Source: Dehalococcoidia bacterium
Lineage (GTDB): Bacteria > Chloroflexota > Dehalococcoidia > DSTF01 > JALHUB01
DNA length: 64,000 nucleotides
Direction of reading: 5' to 3'
Assembly: GCA_030018455.1 (NCBI GenBank)
Contig: JASEFU010000001.1
Span: 497,545 to 561,544 of the forward strand
The notes below the pieces were generated by a model. That model made no database searches, had not been told where the DNA came from, and saw nothing but the letters and a program-made list of their open reading frames with translations. Below are positions 36,690 through 45,812 of the stretch, in pieces (the stretch's first letter is position 1; every line of letters starts with the position of its first letter). The translations under genes and the position numbers were made by a program.

Positions 36690-38117
36690 ATGAAAGCGCA
36701 ATTGGGGGGAAATACCGTGAGTACCGAAAGGCCAAGGACACTGGGCGAATTGCGCGCAAGCGGGTACAAGGTCGCGCCGGTGAAGGAGGAAATGCGGCGA
36801 AACCTCATTCGGGCGATTCGCAATGGGGAAGACCTTTTTCCGGGGATCATCGGTTTCGAGGAGTCAGTCATACCTCAGATCGAAAACGCGATTCTGTCGG
36901 GGCAGGACATCATATTCCTCGGCGAGAGAGGGCAGGCGAAGTCGCGCCTTATCCGCTCGCTCGTCGCCCTGCTCGATGAGGCGGTGCCCGCCGTCGCCGG
37001 CTGCGAGATAAACGATAACCCTTACGAGCCCATCTGCAAGGCCTGTCGTGAACGGGCGGAGAAGGAGGGAGACGATCTGGAGATAACGTGGCTGAGCCGC
37101 GAGCAACGCTACGGCGAGAAGCTGGCCACCCCCGACATCACCATCGCCGACATCATCGGCGAGGTCGATCCCATAAAGGTGGCGGAGGGCCGCTACCTCT
37201 CTGACGAGCTTACCATCCACTACGGCCTCATACCGCGGAGCAACCGCGGCATCTTCTCGCTGAACGAGCTGCCGGACCTGGCAGAGCGCATCCAGGTGGG
37301 GCTGCTGAACATAATGGAGGAGCGCGACGTGCAGATACGCGGCTATCGCGTCCGCCTGCCGCTCGATATCTACATCGTCGCCAGCGCCAACCCCGAAGAC
37401 TACACGAACCGCGGCCGGATCATCACGCCCCTGAAAGACCGTTACGGCGCCCAGATCCGCACCCACTACCCCCGCAAGGTGGAGCACGAGATCAGCATCA
37501 TGGAGCAGGAGATGTACCCGTTCCGCGACGAGGAGTTCCGCGTGACGGTGCCCTACTATATGAAGGAGATCGTCGCCGAGATCACGCGCCTCGCCCGCCG
37601 CAGCCCCGACATCAACCAGCGCTCCGGCGTCTCCGTGCGCGCCTCCATCACCGACTACGAGAGCCTGCTCGCCAACGCCATGCGGCGCGCGATCCGGCTG
37701 CGCGAGAGGGAGATCGTCCCCCGCGTCACCGACCTGCCTTACGTCATGCCGGCCATAAGCGGCAAGGTGGAGCTGGAGACAGTCGAAGAGGGGAAGGAGG
37801 AGCAGATACTGGAGCGGCTCATCCAGGGGGCGCTCCTGACTATCTTCAACCGCTACCTTTCGCTCGCGGAGCTGGAAGACATTGTCAACTCCTTCAAGTC
37901 GGGCCTCTCCGTCGAAGTCTCCGACATGACGCCTTCCCAGGAGTACGTTCAGTTGCTGGAGGGCGTCGAGGGGTTGGAGCGCGCCGTCGCCAAGCTCAGG
38001 GTCGGCGAGGAGCCCTCGCAGATAGCCTCCGCGATCGAGTTCGTGCTCGAAGGGCTCCACCTCAACAAGCGCCTGAACAAGGAAAGGGTCCGCGGACGCG
38101 TCCTGTACCGAGGATAA
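36690..38117 (+). CDS. AAA+ ATPase, magnesium-chelatase ChlI/MoxR-like
   Basis: 475 residues from ATG 36690 (a GTG at 36717 behind GGGGGGA is also plausible). AAA+ module of the chelatase/MoxR clade: Walker A-like GERGQAKSRLIRSL (GxxGxxKS), a cysteine pair PICKAC, Walker B region GIFSLNELPDL with Asn-Glu in place of Asp-Glu, and sensor-1 ASANPEDYTNRGRIITP with the arginine-rich KDRYGAQIRTHYP. MoxR/ChlI ATPases work with a VWA-domain partner to remodel a target or insert a metal, and such a partner is the very next gene. The true target is unknown. Confidence 0.85.
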   Translation: MKAQLGGNTVSTERPRTLGELRASGYKVAPVKEEMRRNLIRAIRNGEDLFPGIIGFEESVIPQIENAILSGQDIIFLGERGQAKSRLIRSLVALLDEAVPAVAGCEINDNPYEPICKACRERAEKEGDDLEITWLSREQRYGEKLATPDITIADIIGEVDPIKVAEGRYLSDELTIHYGLIPRSNRGIFSLNELPDLAERIQVGLLNIMEERDVQIRGYRVRLPLDIYIVASANPEDYTNRGRIITPLKDRYGAQIRTHYPRKVEHEISIMEQEMYPFRDEEFRVTVPYYMKEIVAEITRLARRSPDINQRSGVSVRASITDYESLLANAMRRAIRLREREIVPRVTDLPYVMPAISGKVELETVEEGKEEQILERLIQGALLTIFNRYLSLAELEDIVNSFKSGLSVEVSDMTPSQEYVQLLEGVEGLERAVAKLRVGEEPSQIASAIEFVLEGLHLNKRLNKERVRGRVLYRG

Positions 38118-38118
38118 G

Positions 38119-40218
38119 ATGCAGAGCTACCGCTACTCCCGGTGGGACGGCTCTCAGGAGATCCCGGAGCTCGACCCCGATAACCTCCTTCAAAGCATCA
38201 CCGACGACCTGATGAACTTCGGTGACCTTCAGCACGCCCTGCGCAATCTGCTGCAGCGCGGGTTGCGCATGCCGTCGGGCCACCGCTTCCAGGGGCTGCG
38301 CGACCTGCTTCAGAGGCTGCGGCAGCAACGGCGCCAGACGCTCGACCGCTATAACCTGAGCTCTGTGATGGAAGACATACGGCAGCGTCTGGACGAGGTG
38401 CTGCGCACCGAGAAGAGCACGCTGCGCCGCCGGCTGGAGGACGCGCTCGCCGGCCTCGGCGAGCAGGCGCCGGAGGAGACACCGTCTCCCTCTGGAGGCG
38501 GCGCTGAGGCGGGCGACGAGGGCGCTGCCGTCGCCCCTCCTGAAGGCGCGGAGGCAGAGCGCGAGTTCGCGCAGATGCTCAAGAGCGTCATCGAGCGCAA
38601 GCAGAACTTCCTCAACAACCTCCCGGACGATCTCGGTGGGCAGGTGCGGGCGCTCCAGGACTACGAGTTCATCGACCCGGAGGCGCAGCACAAGTTCCAG
38701 GAATTAATGGAGATGTTGAAGAAGGCGATGATGGAGTCCTTCTTCAAAGACCTCCACCGGCAGATATCGGAGATGACGCCGGAGCAGATGGACCGCCTGC
38801 GCCGGATGGCGAGAGACCTGAACCGGATGCTGTCCGACCGCATTGCGGGTAACGAGCCTGATTTCGAGCAGTTCATGGAGGAGTACGGCGATCTTTTCGG
38901 CGATAACCCGCCCCAGAGCCTCGACGAGCTGATCGCGCGCATGCAGCAGCAGATAAGCCAGATGCAGAGCCTCCTCGATAGCCTGCCGGCGGACATGCGC
39001 CATCAGCTCGAAGACCTATTGATGGACAAGATCGCCGACCCGGAGCTCCAGGCCGAGCTGAGCGAGCTGGCGGCCAACCTTGAGCTGCTCTACCCAATGC
39101 GCAGCCTGCGCAGTCACTACCCCTTCCGCGGCGAGGAGGAGCTCGACCTTAACGCGGCGATGGAGCTGATGGAGTACATGCAGCGCCTCGACGAGGTAGA
39201 GCGGCAGTTGGAGCGGGTACAGTACGGCGGCGATCTGAACGACGTCGACGCCGAGAGGCTGCGCGAGACGCTGGGCGACGACGCACACGCGATCTTCGAG
39301 CAGATGCGCCGCTTCCTCGAAATACTGGAAGAGGCGGGCTACATCCGGCGGCGCGGCCGCACCTGGGAGCTGACGCCGCGAGCCGTCCGCAAGATCGGCC
39401 AGAAGGCGCTGGCAGAGATATACGATCACCTCAAAGGAGGCAGGCCGGGCCGGCACCGCCTGCCCGACGTCGGCATCGGTGGAGAGCGCGCGGACGACAC
39501 CAAGCGGTACGAGTTCGGCGATCCGTTCCAGCTACACCTTGAGCGGACGATCATGAACTCGCTGCGGCGGGAAGCGAGCCGCGCCCTGCCTGTCCGCCTT
39601 CAGGTCGACGACTTCGAGGTGCACCGCGTGGAGCAGCTCACGCAGACGGCGACGGTGATCATGGTCGATCTCTCGTGGTCGATGGCGCTGCGTGGGAGCT
39701 TCCAGGCAGCGAAGAAGGTGGCCCTTGCCCTCAACAACCTGATCACGACGCAGTACACGCGCGACTCGCTTTACATAATCGGCTTCTCGGCTTACGCCCG
39801 GGAACTGACCGCCGAGGAGCTGCCGTATGTGCGTTGGGACGAGTCGGTGCTGGGGACGAACATGCACCACGCGTTCATCCTCGCCCAGAAGCTGCTGTCG
39901 AAGCACAAGGTGGGGACGCGCCAGATCATCATGGTCTCCGATGGCGAGCCCACGGCGCACCTGGAAAAAGGACGCTCCTACTTCGCCTATCCGCCCAGCC
40001 CCGTCACCATCCGGGAGACGTTGAAGGAAGTGAAGCGCTGCACGGAGAAGGGGATCATCATCAACACGTTCATGCTCGACCGCAACTACTACCTGAAGGA
40101 GTTCGTGAACGAGATGGCGCGGATCAACAAGGGGCGCGTCTTCTACACGAGTCCCGAGGGGCTGGGCGAATACATCCTGGTCGACTACGTAGCCCACAAG
40201 CAGCGCCTCATCCGCTGA
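38119..40218 (+). CDS. VWA-domain partner of the AAA+ ATPase
   Basis: 699 residues, start 1 base after the ATPase stop. Residues 1-440 are mostly helical, acidic and Gln/Arg-rich with coiled-coil character (LMEMLKKAMMESFFKDLH and similar). The C-terminal third is a von Willebrand A domain with a MIDAS motif DLSWS (from about residue 516), GTNMHH and MVSDGEPTAH. This is the ChlD/CoxE-like half of a two-component chaperone or chelatase. No chelatase H-subunit or CO-dehydrogenase genes lie nearby, so the client is unidentified. Confidence 0.85.
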   Translation: MQSYRYSRWDGSQEIPELDPDNLLQSITDDLMNFGDLQHALRNLLQRGLRMPSGHRFQGLRDLLQRLRQQRRQTLDRYNLSSVMEDIRQRLDEVLRTEKSTLRRRLEDALAGLGEQAPEETPSPSGGGAEAGDEGAAVAPPEGAEAEREFAQMLKSVIERKQNFLNNLPDDLGGQVRALQDYEFIDPEAQHKFQELMEMLKKAMMESFFKDLHRQISEMTPEQMDRLRRMARDLNRMLSDRIAGNEPDFEQFMEEYGDLFGDNPPQSLDELIARMQQQISQMQSLLDSLPADMRHQLEDLLMDKIADPELQAELSELAANLELLYPMRSLRSHYPFRGEEELDLNAAMELMEYMQRLDEVERQLERVQYGGDLNDVDAERLRETLGDDAHAIFEQMRRFLEILEEAGYIRRRGRTWELTPRAVRKIGQKALAEIYDHLKGGRPGRHRLPDVGIGGERADDTKRYEFGDPFQLHLERTIMNSLRREASRALPVRLQVDDFEVHRVEQLTQTATVIMVDLSWSMALRGSFQAAKKVALALNNLITTQYTRDSLYIIGFSAYARELTAEELPYVRWDESVLGTNMHHAFILAQKLLSKHKVGTRQIIMVSDGEPTAHLEKGRSYFAYPPSPVTIRETLKEVKRCTEKGIIINTFMLDRNYYLKEFVNEMARINKGRVFYTSPEGLGEYILVDYVAHKQRLIR

Positions 40219-40331
40219 CGCTAGGCGGCGTCGTAGCCTTATCCCCACCCAGCCTCAACACTTGCCGCCGTTTCGAGCGGGCGCCGCGAAAAGCGCGACC
40301 GCCGGTCTCGAACTGATGCTTGCCCCCGTTG

Positions 40332-40361
40332 TTGACCGAGAGTCCCCGGAGCGGCTAGAAT
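40332..40361 (+). promoter_or_regulatory. Promoter of the ars operon
   Basis: TTGACC (40332-40337), 18 bases, TAGAAT (40356-40361). The bases ATGTAT occur at the -10 (40361 region) and again just before the arsR ATG, a possible ArsR contact region. Autoregulation by ArsR is the norm for the family. Confidence 0.6.
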
Positions 40362-40384
40362 GTATTAACGGAGGTTCATGTATC

Positions 40385-40771
40385 ATGGTGACGGCAAAAG
40401 GAAGTGCGGTTGTCCAGAGAGGGGGCGAGCGGGAGTCCGGTCTCGCGCGGCAGCTCCGTCTTCTCGGCGACGACAACCGACTGCGCATCTTCTCGCTGCT
40501 GGCGAAGACGGAGCTGTGCGTCTGCGAGATCGAGGACCTGTTGGGGCTGTCGCAATCGCTCGTTTCCAGCCATTTGGCCGCGCTCAGGCGCGCCGGCCTG
40601 GTCGAGAGCCGCCGCGACGAGGAAGATGCCCGCTGGGTGTTCTACCGCGCCTCTCCTGCCGGGGTGGCCGCGCTGCGGGAGCGGCTGGCCGCGCTACTTG
40701 ACGTGCGGCCGTCGGCGGGCGACAGGCGGCGGGCGGAGCAGGTATGCCGCCTGAGAGGGCGACGGGCCTGA
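40385..40771 (+). CDS. arsR: ArsR-family arsenic-responsive repressor
   Basis: 128 residues. ATG 40385 follows GGAGG at 40371-40375. Winged-helix HTH of the SmtB/ArsR family with the metalloid-binding motif ELCVCEIEDLLGLSQSLVSSH, where the paired cysteines bind As(III), and the wing ESRRDEEDARWVFYRAS. On binding As(III) it should release the promoter just upstream. First gene of an arsR-orf-arsC-acr3 operon. Confidence 0.92.
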   Translation: MVTAKGSAVVQRGGERESGLARQLRLLGDDNRLRIFSLLAKTELCVCEIEDLLGLSQSLVSSHLAALRRAGLVESRRDEEDARWVFYRASPAGVAALRERLAALLDVRPSAGDRRRAEQVCRLRGRRA

Positions 40772-40866
40772 GCCGGCGGCGCGCGACATATCAGTGCTCA
40801 TTAATGCGAGTTCTCGAGGAAACAGGGGATCGCGTTCCTTTCAAGAGGAGATCGGAGGATGGCGAA

Positions 40867-41079
40867 ATGCTGGAGGCAAAACGTGAAGGGCTGGCTTTCG
40901 AGCCCGAAGACGTCGTTGAGTTGAAACAAATAGTCGCGGACGCGGACGAAAAGGCGGCCTTCGCGTTTCTCAGGGACCGCATATACAAGCGCATTCTGTC
41001 GGCGCAGGGGGCGCGACTGAAGTCGCACCTGGACGGGACGAGCGATCCGGCGGGCTCGTTCAAACGCCGGAACCAGTGA
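40867..41079 (+). CDS. Small conserved-looking protein inside the ars operon
   Basis: 70 residues from ATG 40867, preceded by GGAGG at 8 bases. It is acidic and helical, with FEPEDVVELKQIVADADEKA, then AFLRDRIYKRILSAQGARLK. No Cys is present, so direct arsenic binding through thiols is excluded. No family recognised. Its place between arsR and arsC with its own ribosome site argues that it is a real gene. Confidence 0.6.
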   Translation: MLEAKREGLAFEPEDVVELKQIVADADEKAAFAFLRDRIYKRILSAQGARLKSHLDGTSDPAGSFKRRNQ

Positions 41080-41148
41080 CGACGGGCCGGTCGCGCCGAG
41101 CGCGGCGGGCCTGCCTGGAGACTACGGATAGTGGAGAACACCGGGACT

Positions 41149-41604
41149 ATGAACAAGGAGAGCAGTGGAAGGCGGAGGGTGCTCTTTGTATGCACGCACA
41201 ACTCCGCGCGCAGCCAGATGGCCGAGGGCTCTCTGCGCCACCTGGCGGGCGAGGTGTTCGAGGCGGCGAGCGCCGGAACGGAGGCGGGCGAACCGCACCC
41301 CCTGACCGTCGCCGTCATGGCGGAGGAAGGGATCGATGTCAGCGGGCAGCACGCGAAGTCGGTCGACGAATTCGTGCAGCAGCGGTTCGACTACGTTGTC
41401 ACGGTGTGCGACGACGCGCGCGAGGCGTGTCCATACTTCCCTCACGGGGGCAAGCGGCTGCACTGGAGCCTGCCCGACCCGGCGTCGGCGGAAGGAACCG
41501 AAGAGGAGCGCCGCGCGGTATTCCGAGCCGTGCGAGACGCGGTGCGGGAGCGGGTAGAACAATTCCTTAAAGACAGCGCGTCCGAAGGAGGCCGTCTGCC
41601 ATGA
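41149..41604 (+). CDS. arsC: Arsenate reductase, low-molecular-weight phosphatase type
   Basis: 151 residues from ATG 41149; a GTG at 41131 is an alternative. The P-loop [17 protein letters not shown] holds the catalytic Cys of thioredoxin-coupled ArsC, and [39 protein letters not shown] supply the second cysteines for the disulfide cascade. It reduces arsenate to arsenite, which the next gene exports. The final codons overlap the start of acr3. Confidence 0.93.
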   Translation: MNKESSGRRRVLFVCTHNSARSQMAEGSLRHLAGEVFEAASAGTEAGEPHPLTVAVMAEEGIDVSGQHAKSVDEFVQQRFDYVVTVCDDAREACPYFPHGGKRLHWSLPDPASAEGTEEERRAVFRAVRDAVRERVEQFLKDSASEGGRLP

Positions 41605-42719
41605 CAGCCGTTGCCGAGGCCGCGCGGCCCCGCGTCGCGGAACGGCTCTCGCTGCTCGACCGCTTCCTCGCCCTCTGGATCATAATCACGATGGCCTTCG
41701 GCGTGGCGCTGGGGAAGCTCTTTCCCGACGTCGCGGACGCCATCAATTCGGCCAGCATCGGCACAACTTCGATCCCCATTGCTATCGGCCTGCTCTGGAT
41801 GATGTACCCCGTGCTAGCGAAGGTGCGCTACGAGGAGCTGGGCAAGGTGGCGACGGCGGGCAAGCTGTTCGGCGTGTCGCTGGCGCAGAACTGGATTGTG
41901 GGCCCTGTGATCATGTTCGCGCTCGCCTGGCTGCTCCTGCCCGACCAGCCGGAGTACCGGACGGGGCTGATCATCGTCGGGCTGGCGCGATGCATCGCCA
42001 TGGTGCTCATCTGGAACATGCTGGCGGAGGGCGACAACGAGTATGCGGCCGTGCTGGTGGCGCTCAATTCCGTCTTCCAGGTGCTGTTCTATTCGTTGTA
42101 TGCGTGGTTCTTCGTGAGCGTGGCCAGCTCCTGGTTTGGCGGCGGCGAGGAGATACACATCAGCTTCTGGGAAGTGGCACGGAGCGTGCTCATCTTCCTC
42201 GGCGTACCGCTGGTCGCGGGGATGGCAACGCGCTACGTGGGGATCAAGCGCAAGGGGCGCGAGTGGTACGAAGGCGTGCTGATGCCGCGCCTCGGCCCGA
42301 CGGCGATCATCGGGCTGCTGTTCACGATAGTGGTGATGTTCGCGCTCAAGGGCGAGTACATCGTCGACGTGCCGCTGGACGTGCTGCGGATCGCGATACC
42401 GCTGCTGATGTACTTCGTCATCATGTTCACGGTGTCGTTCCTCATGTCGTGGCGGCTGCGGTTCCGCTACCCGGAGACGGCGACGCTATCGTTTACGGCG
42501 GCGAGCAACAACTTCGAGCTGGCGATAGCGGTGGCGATCGGCGTGTTCGGAATCGAGTCGGGGCAGGCGCTGGCGGCGGTAGTGGGGCCTTTAATCGAGG
42601 TGCCGGTTCTGATCGGGCTGGTATACGCGGCGTTGTGGGCCCGCCGCTTCTTCTTCGACGCGGACGGCTCGGCCCGAACAAAGGTGGGAGACCTCGCTGC
42701 CGCGGAGGCGGATCCCTGA
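41601..42719 (+). CDS. acr3: ACR3-type arsenite efflux permease
   Basis: 372 residues; the ATG overlaps the arsC stop in an ATGA, indicating coupling. About ten membrane helices of the ACR3 family: [20 protein letters not shown] at the start, [38 protein letters not shown] with the essential Cys, and [20 protein letters not shown]. It expels arsenite with the proton gradient. The stop is 3 bases from the end of the convergent mobile-element gene. Confidence 0.95.
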   Translation: MTAVAEAARPRVAERLSLLDRFLALWIIITMAFGVALGKLFPDVADAINSASIGTTSIPIAIGLLWMMYPVLAKVRYEELGKVATAGKLFGVSLAQNWIVGPVIMFALAWLLLPDQPEYRTGLIIVGLARCIAMVLIWNMLAEGDNEYAAVLVALNSVFQVLFYSLYAWFFVSVASSWFGGGEEIHISFWEVARSVLIFLGVPLVAGMATRYVGIKRKGREWYEGVLMPRLGPTAIIGLLFTIVVMFALKGEYIVDVPLDVLRIAIPLLMYFVIMFTVSFLMSWRLRFRYPETATLSFTAASNNFELAIAVAIGVFGIESGQALAAVVGPLIEVPVLIGLVYAALWARRFFFDADGSARTKVGDLAAAEADP

Positions 42720-42736
42720 TCGTCATCTGGTGACGA
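42720..42736. terminator. Short hairpin at the convergent junction between acr3 and the element
   Basis: TCGTCA (42720-42725), loop TCTGG, TGACGA (42731-42736). It sits between the acr3 stop and the end of the element gene. It could be a bidirectional terminator or mark an att region. No T-run on either side. Confidence 0.35.
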
Positions 42737-43604
42737 GGTCGATGGAGCCGCCGGGAAACTCCTTACGAACGAGGCCGACCTCGGGACAGTAGAACTTGAA
42801 GTTGGTGACGGCACCGAGGGGGGAAGTCCTCTGTTTTGGTGCAGCCGAGGAATTCGCTAGCGGGTGTCGCGAAAGCCTGAGTCGGAGTGCAGCGGATGTG
42901 CCGTTACACTCCTGGATGAAGGTGACGCCCACCTTCTCCTGCTCGTCGAAGTACAGCGGCGGTAATATCTCGTCCCCTATATCCCACAGCACCTTGTGCG
43001 GCAGTACCTTACGAGTGAGCGGCCATCGGTGCAACTCGTGCCGCCAGCAATCGCGCCAGCGGAAACGAATTTCAAACCCCATCTGATCGACATCAACCCT
43101 GTCGTCTTCGCCGGGCGGCTGTGAGAGGTCGAACTGGAGAGAGATCGGTCCTGTCCAAGGCAAATCCGCTGGCGGTGCGCCACTCCATGGGGAAACGCGG
43201 CCCGCAAAAGCGCCACTCGATCTCCGACACCGTATCACCGGAAGCGAGTCGCACGGTCCTGTTGGTCGAAACTCCGTTTCGAGGCTCCTTACGCCTCGTG
43301 CGCGCACTTCGAAACGAGGCCGATCCCGTTCTTCTGACCAGTCAGGGCGGTCTCGAAGAATTCTGCTTGTCACGTTGTCCCAGGACATGTGTTGATTAGT
43401 GCGCCCCGAGCGGCAAAGAGGCCTGCCCTTGAAGATCACTGTATTCTTCGCTGCTTTCTCGACCCTCATGGCAATTACCGTCAAACCGTTGATGAGTACG
43501 GTATCGATTCGAGGAAGGATCCGCGGGAAAAGCGAATTCGCCTTGTTTGCCAGGTTTTCGTAGCTGTTGGTGCCGATGTGAACGCCGCAAATGCTGCCGT
43601 CGTT
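42723..43604 (-). pseudogene. AlbA_2-domain continuation of the recombinase frame, after an in-frame TAG
   Basis: About 293 codons continuing in the same frame as the recombinase, right after its TAG (43607-43605). The first residues NDGSICGVHIGTNSYENLAN complete an AlbA_2 (Schlafen/AAA_4) nucleic-acid-binding domain that begins before the stop; FKGRPLCRSGRTNQHMSWDN is the usual end of that domain. The remaining 180 residues include FEIRFRWRDCWRHELHRWPL and ILPPLYFDEQEKVGVTFIQE, which I do not recognise. A TTG at 43484 could restart translation, but no ribosome site is seen. It would be read only by suppression, recoding or correction of the TAG. Confidence 0.65.
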
Positions 43605-45320
43605 CTATACGCCAAAGAAGACCGTGCCCCCGTCCGCATTGGCGAAGGCACAGAGTGCTTCGATAGCTTGGTCCTGCTCAGCCAAGCTCTTCTTGAACTC
43701 GACGGTTTGGCCTTCGCCCTGCTCGATGAGGCGCAGGGCCTCTTCAGGGTCATGGCTCGTTACCACTGGACGAACATGGGCATCACTACCCGCCTGTGCG
43801 TAATCGTCCCCAGACGGAACTATGCCAGTGAGATCGCCGAAGCCGGTTTCCATTTCGATCTTCAGTTGAAGTGCACCGGCTATCAGGCGAAGGTCCTCGG
43901 GGCCTGTGCGACGCAGCCACTCACGTACCCGGGCGCAGGCCTTATCCACTTCTTCTCGGTCCAGTTCAAGACGCACCGTCCGCAGCCGAGCCAAGCGCCC
44001 TTCTATGAGCGCCCGACGCGCCCGTAGTCCTCGCGACTCGGCTTCAAGATACGCTTCATCAACCTCCCCAAGTTGGTAGAGCTTCAGGAGGCGGCTCCGT
44101 TGAGTCTCGAGGCTCTCCACTTGCCGCTCTAGGTCAGCGATGGCTGCGGCATCCAGAGAAGCCGCCTCCCGTCGCCGGTACTCTGCCTCGATCAATTGCG
44201 GGTCCGCGAGTACGCGAGCCACTTCTTCCCGCACGACCTGCTCCAGATCGTCTGCCCGGACATAGGTGCCATCACACCTGTCGTGTCGAGGTCCGGCGAA
44301 GGCGCGCCGGCAGCGGTAATAGCGGAACCTCTTCTGAAGCGTTTGACCTACCATCGCCCTGCCACACCGCCGGCAGCGCAGATGTCCGGACAAAGGATAG
44401 GGATTGTCCCTTCTGCCAAGGCGAAGCCGTTCCGGGTCATCGAGTATCTCTTGCACTCCCTGAAACGTGGCTTCATCTACGATGACTGGGGTCGCTCCCA
44501 CCACCTCGATCCAGTCGGCCTCATCGCGGACCTCCACCTTCCGGCGACGCCGGCCGCTCAAGCGATCATGGAACTGCCGCACGACGGTCCTTCGATAGAT
44601 CATGCGGCCGGTGTACGTCGGATTCCGCAACATATGGTGAATTGTCGCCGGGAACCAGAACCCGCCGGCGAATGTCGGAATACCGTCTTCGTTCAGGCGT
44701 TCAGCGACCGTCATGATGGGTACACCCTCGAGCACTTCTCTGAAGATGCGGCGGACCACCTCCGCCTGCTCGGGCACAATCTCTCGTTTCCCCGTCGACG
44801 GGTTGTACTTGTACCCGTAGCAGCCCTTTCCCGTGCCCTGCGGGATGCGCCCGCTACGCGCCCGCTCGGCCTTACCCCGCATGGTGCGCTCAGCGATCTT
44901 CTCGCGTTCGACTTCGGCGATGAATGCTCGCGCCGCCAGGATGAAGCGCCCAATCGCAGTGTCTTCGAACTTCTCTGTGACGAACTCAAGGCGAACATTG
45001 GACTTCTCGGCATCATCGAAGACGACGCCAATGTGGTTCTGGTTGCGGGAAAGCCGGTCAACCGCGTAAGCCACGACAGCGTCGACGAGGCCGTCGTGGA
45101 TCAAACGCCGCACCTGATCGAGCCCTGCCCGCTCCAGGGTGTAACCGCTCGCGGTATCCCGGAATCTAGCTACGACGTCCCAGCCCAGGGCACGGGCGTG
45201 CTCGACGCAGGCACGCTCCTGAGTCTCGAGAGACGTGCCGTCACGTTCCTGGGCGTCGGTCGAGACTCGCGAATACACGACGGCACGCAAGGCCGTCACC
45301 CTGGCAGTCGTCCCCGTCAT
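43605..45320 (-). CDS. Large serine recombinase fused to the start of an AlbA_2 domain
   Basis: 571 residues. Catalytic domain with the nucleophile Ser about 20 (VVYSRVSTDAQERDGTS) and AIGRFILAARAFIAEVERE; recombinase domain (GYKYNPSTGKREIVPEQAE); zinc ribbon RCRRCGRAMVGQTLQ with YYRCRRAF and HDRC; then a coiled coil (about residues 390-450). It would carry out site-specific integration and excision of the element. From about residue 525 the chain becomes an AlbA_2 domain (LRLIEQGEGQTVEFKKSLAE) that is cut by TAG after GGTVFFGV. Promoter at 45402-45397. Confidence 0.9.
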   Translation of the reverse strand: MTGTTARVTALRAVVYSRVSTDAQERDGTSLETQERACVEHARALGWDVVARFRDTASGYTLERAGLDQVRRLIHDGLVDAVVAYAVDRLSRNQNHIGVVFDDAEKSNVRLEFVTEKFEDTAIGRFILAARAFIAEVEREKIAERTMRGKAERARSGRIPQGTGKGCYGYKYNPSTGKREIVPEQAEVVRRIFREVLEGVPIMTVAERLNEDGIPTFAGGFWFPATIHHMLRNPTYTGRMIYRRTVVRQFHDRLSGRRRRKVEVRDEADWIEVVGATPVIVDEATFQGVQEILDDPERLRLGRRDNPYPLSGHLRCRRCGRAMVGQTLQKRFRYYRCRRAFAGPRHDRCDGTYVRADDLEQVVREEVARVLADPQLIEAEYRRREAASLDAAAIADLERQVESLETQRSRLLKLYQLGEVDEAYLEAESRGLRARRALIEGRLARLRTVRLELDREEVDKACARVREWLRRTGPEDLRLIAGALQLKIEMETGFGDLTGIVPSGDDYAQAGSDAHVRPVVTSHDPEEALRLIEQGEGQTVEFKKSLAEQDQAIEALCAFANADGGTVFFGV

Positions 45321-45354
45321 GACCAGATCGCATTCATCCGATATGAGGTACGCA

Positions 45355-45388
45355 AGTCACCCACATCGGACAGTTCGCGGGGGTGACT
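45355..45388. repeat. Inverted repeat downstream of the recombinase -10
   Basis: AGTCACCC (45355-45362) and GGGTGACT (45381-45388), exact 8-base arms, 18 bases apart, covering the expected transcription start. A candidate operator or recombinase-binding site. Confidence 0.6.
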
Positions 45389-45396
45389 GCGCCGCA

Positions 45397-45402
45397 ATTA
45401 TA
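45397..45402 (-). promoter_or_regulatory. Recombinase promoter -10 (TATAAT)
   Basis: On the minus strand, TATAAT read from 45402 to 45397, about 77 bases before the recombinase start. A weak -35 (TCGATT) lies 17 bases upstream. Confidence 0.5.
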
Positions 45403-45812
45403 CATAGACCTCGCTCGCGAATCGAGCCAGGACCTCGCCTCACATTCGCCTCCAATGCCCGTCACGCCCGCTTTGCCGAGATTGCGAAGCGCCTGATGGT
45501 GTCGCAGTTCGCCACGAGCAGCACGTCATTCCTCTTCCAACGAGAGGATCAGATACACCTCCATGCTCACCCCGCCTTGGCTGAACCACACAAGTCTGCC
45601 CGTCCGGAGGCCGACGATCTGTCAAACAGGCTTCCGCTCCCCCTTACCTTCTGGATCTCTTGCTCCATTGGGCGATGGAAGGGCCAATGGCGCTTCTGTT
45701 GTGGCTCTGTTCTCGCTAAGGATGCGATCCCAAAGCGTGTCCCAGGCAGGCGTGCGCGGTCCACGCGACCATTTTGCGTGGATGGCAATAGGTTTCCTCG
45801 TTACTCGCCGAC

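Larger units (their letters stand above)
45321..45812. other. Gene-free 492-base gap between recombinase and conjugation operon
   Basis: Holds the recombinase promoter and an inverted repeat near its left end. On the minus strand around 45575 a short frame (MEVYLILSLEEE) behind GAGC ends after 12 codons, and fragments of other frames give no recognisable protein. The composition is slightly less GC-rich than the flanks. It may contain the end of a degraded gene. Confidence 0.4.

Noticed and set aside
36690-40218. Magnesium chelatase I/D subunits of chlorophyll synthesis
   Set aside because: No BchH/ChlH or other pigment genes, and the VWA partner has an unrelated long N-terminal part; the MoxR/CoxE-like reading is safer.
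45440-45625. A possible small gene on the minus strand in the 492-base gap
   Set aside because: No ribosome site, no recognisable family, and better explained as non-coding or decayed sequence.
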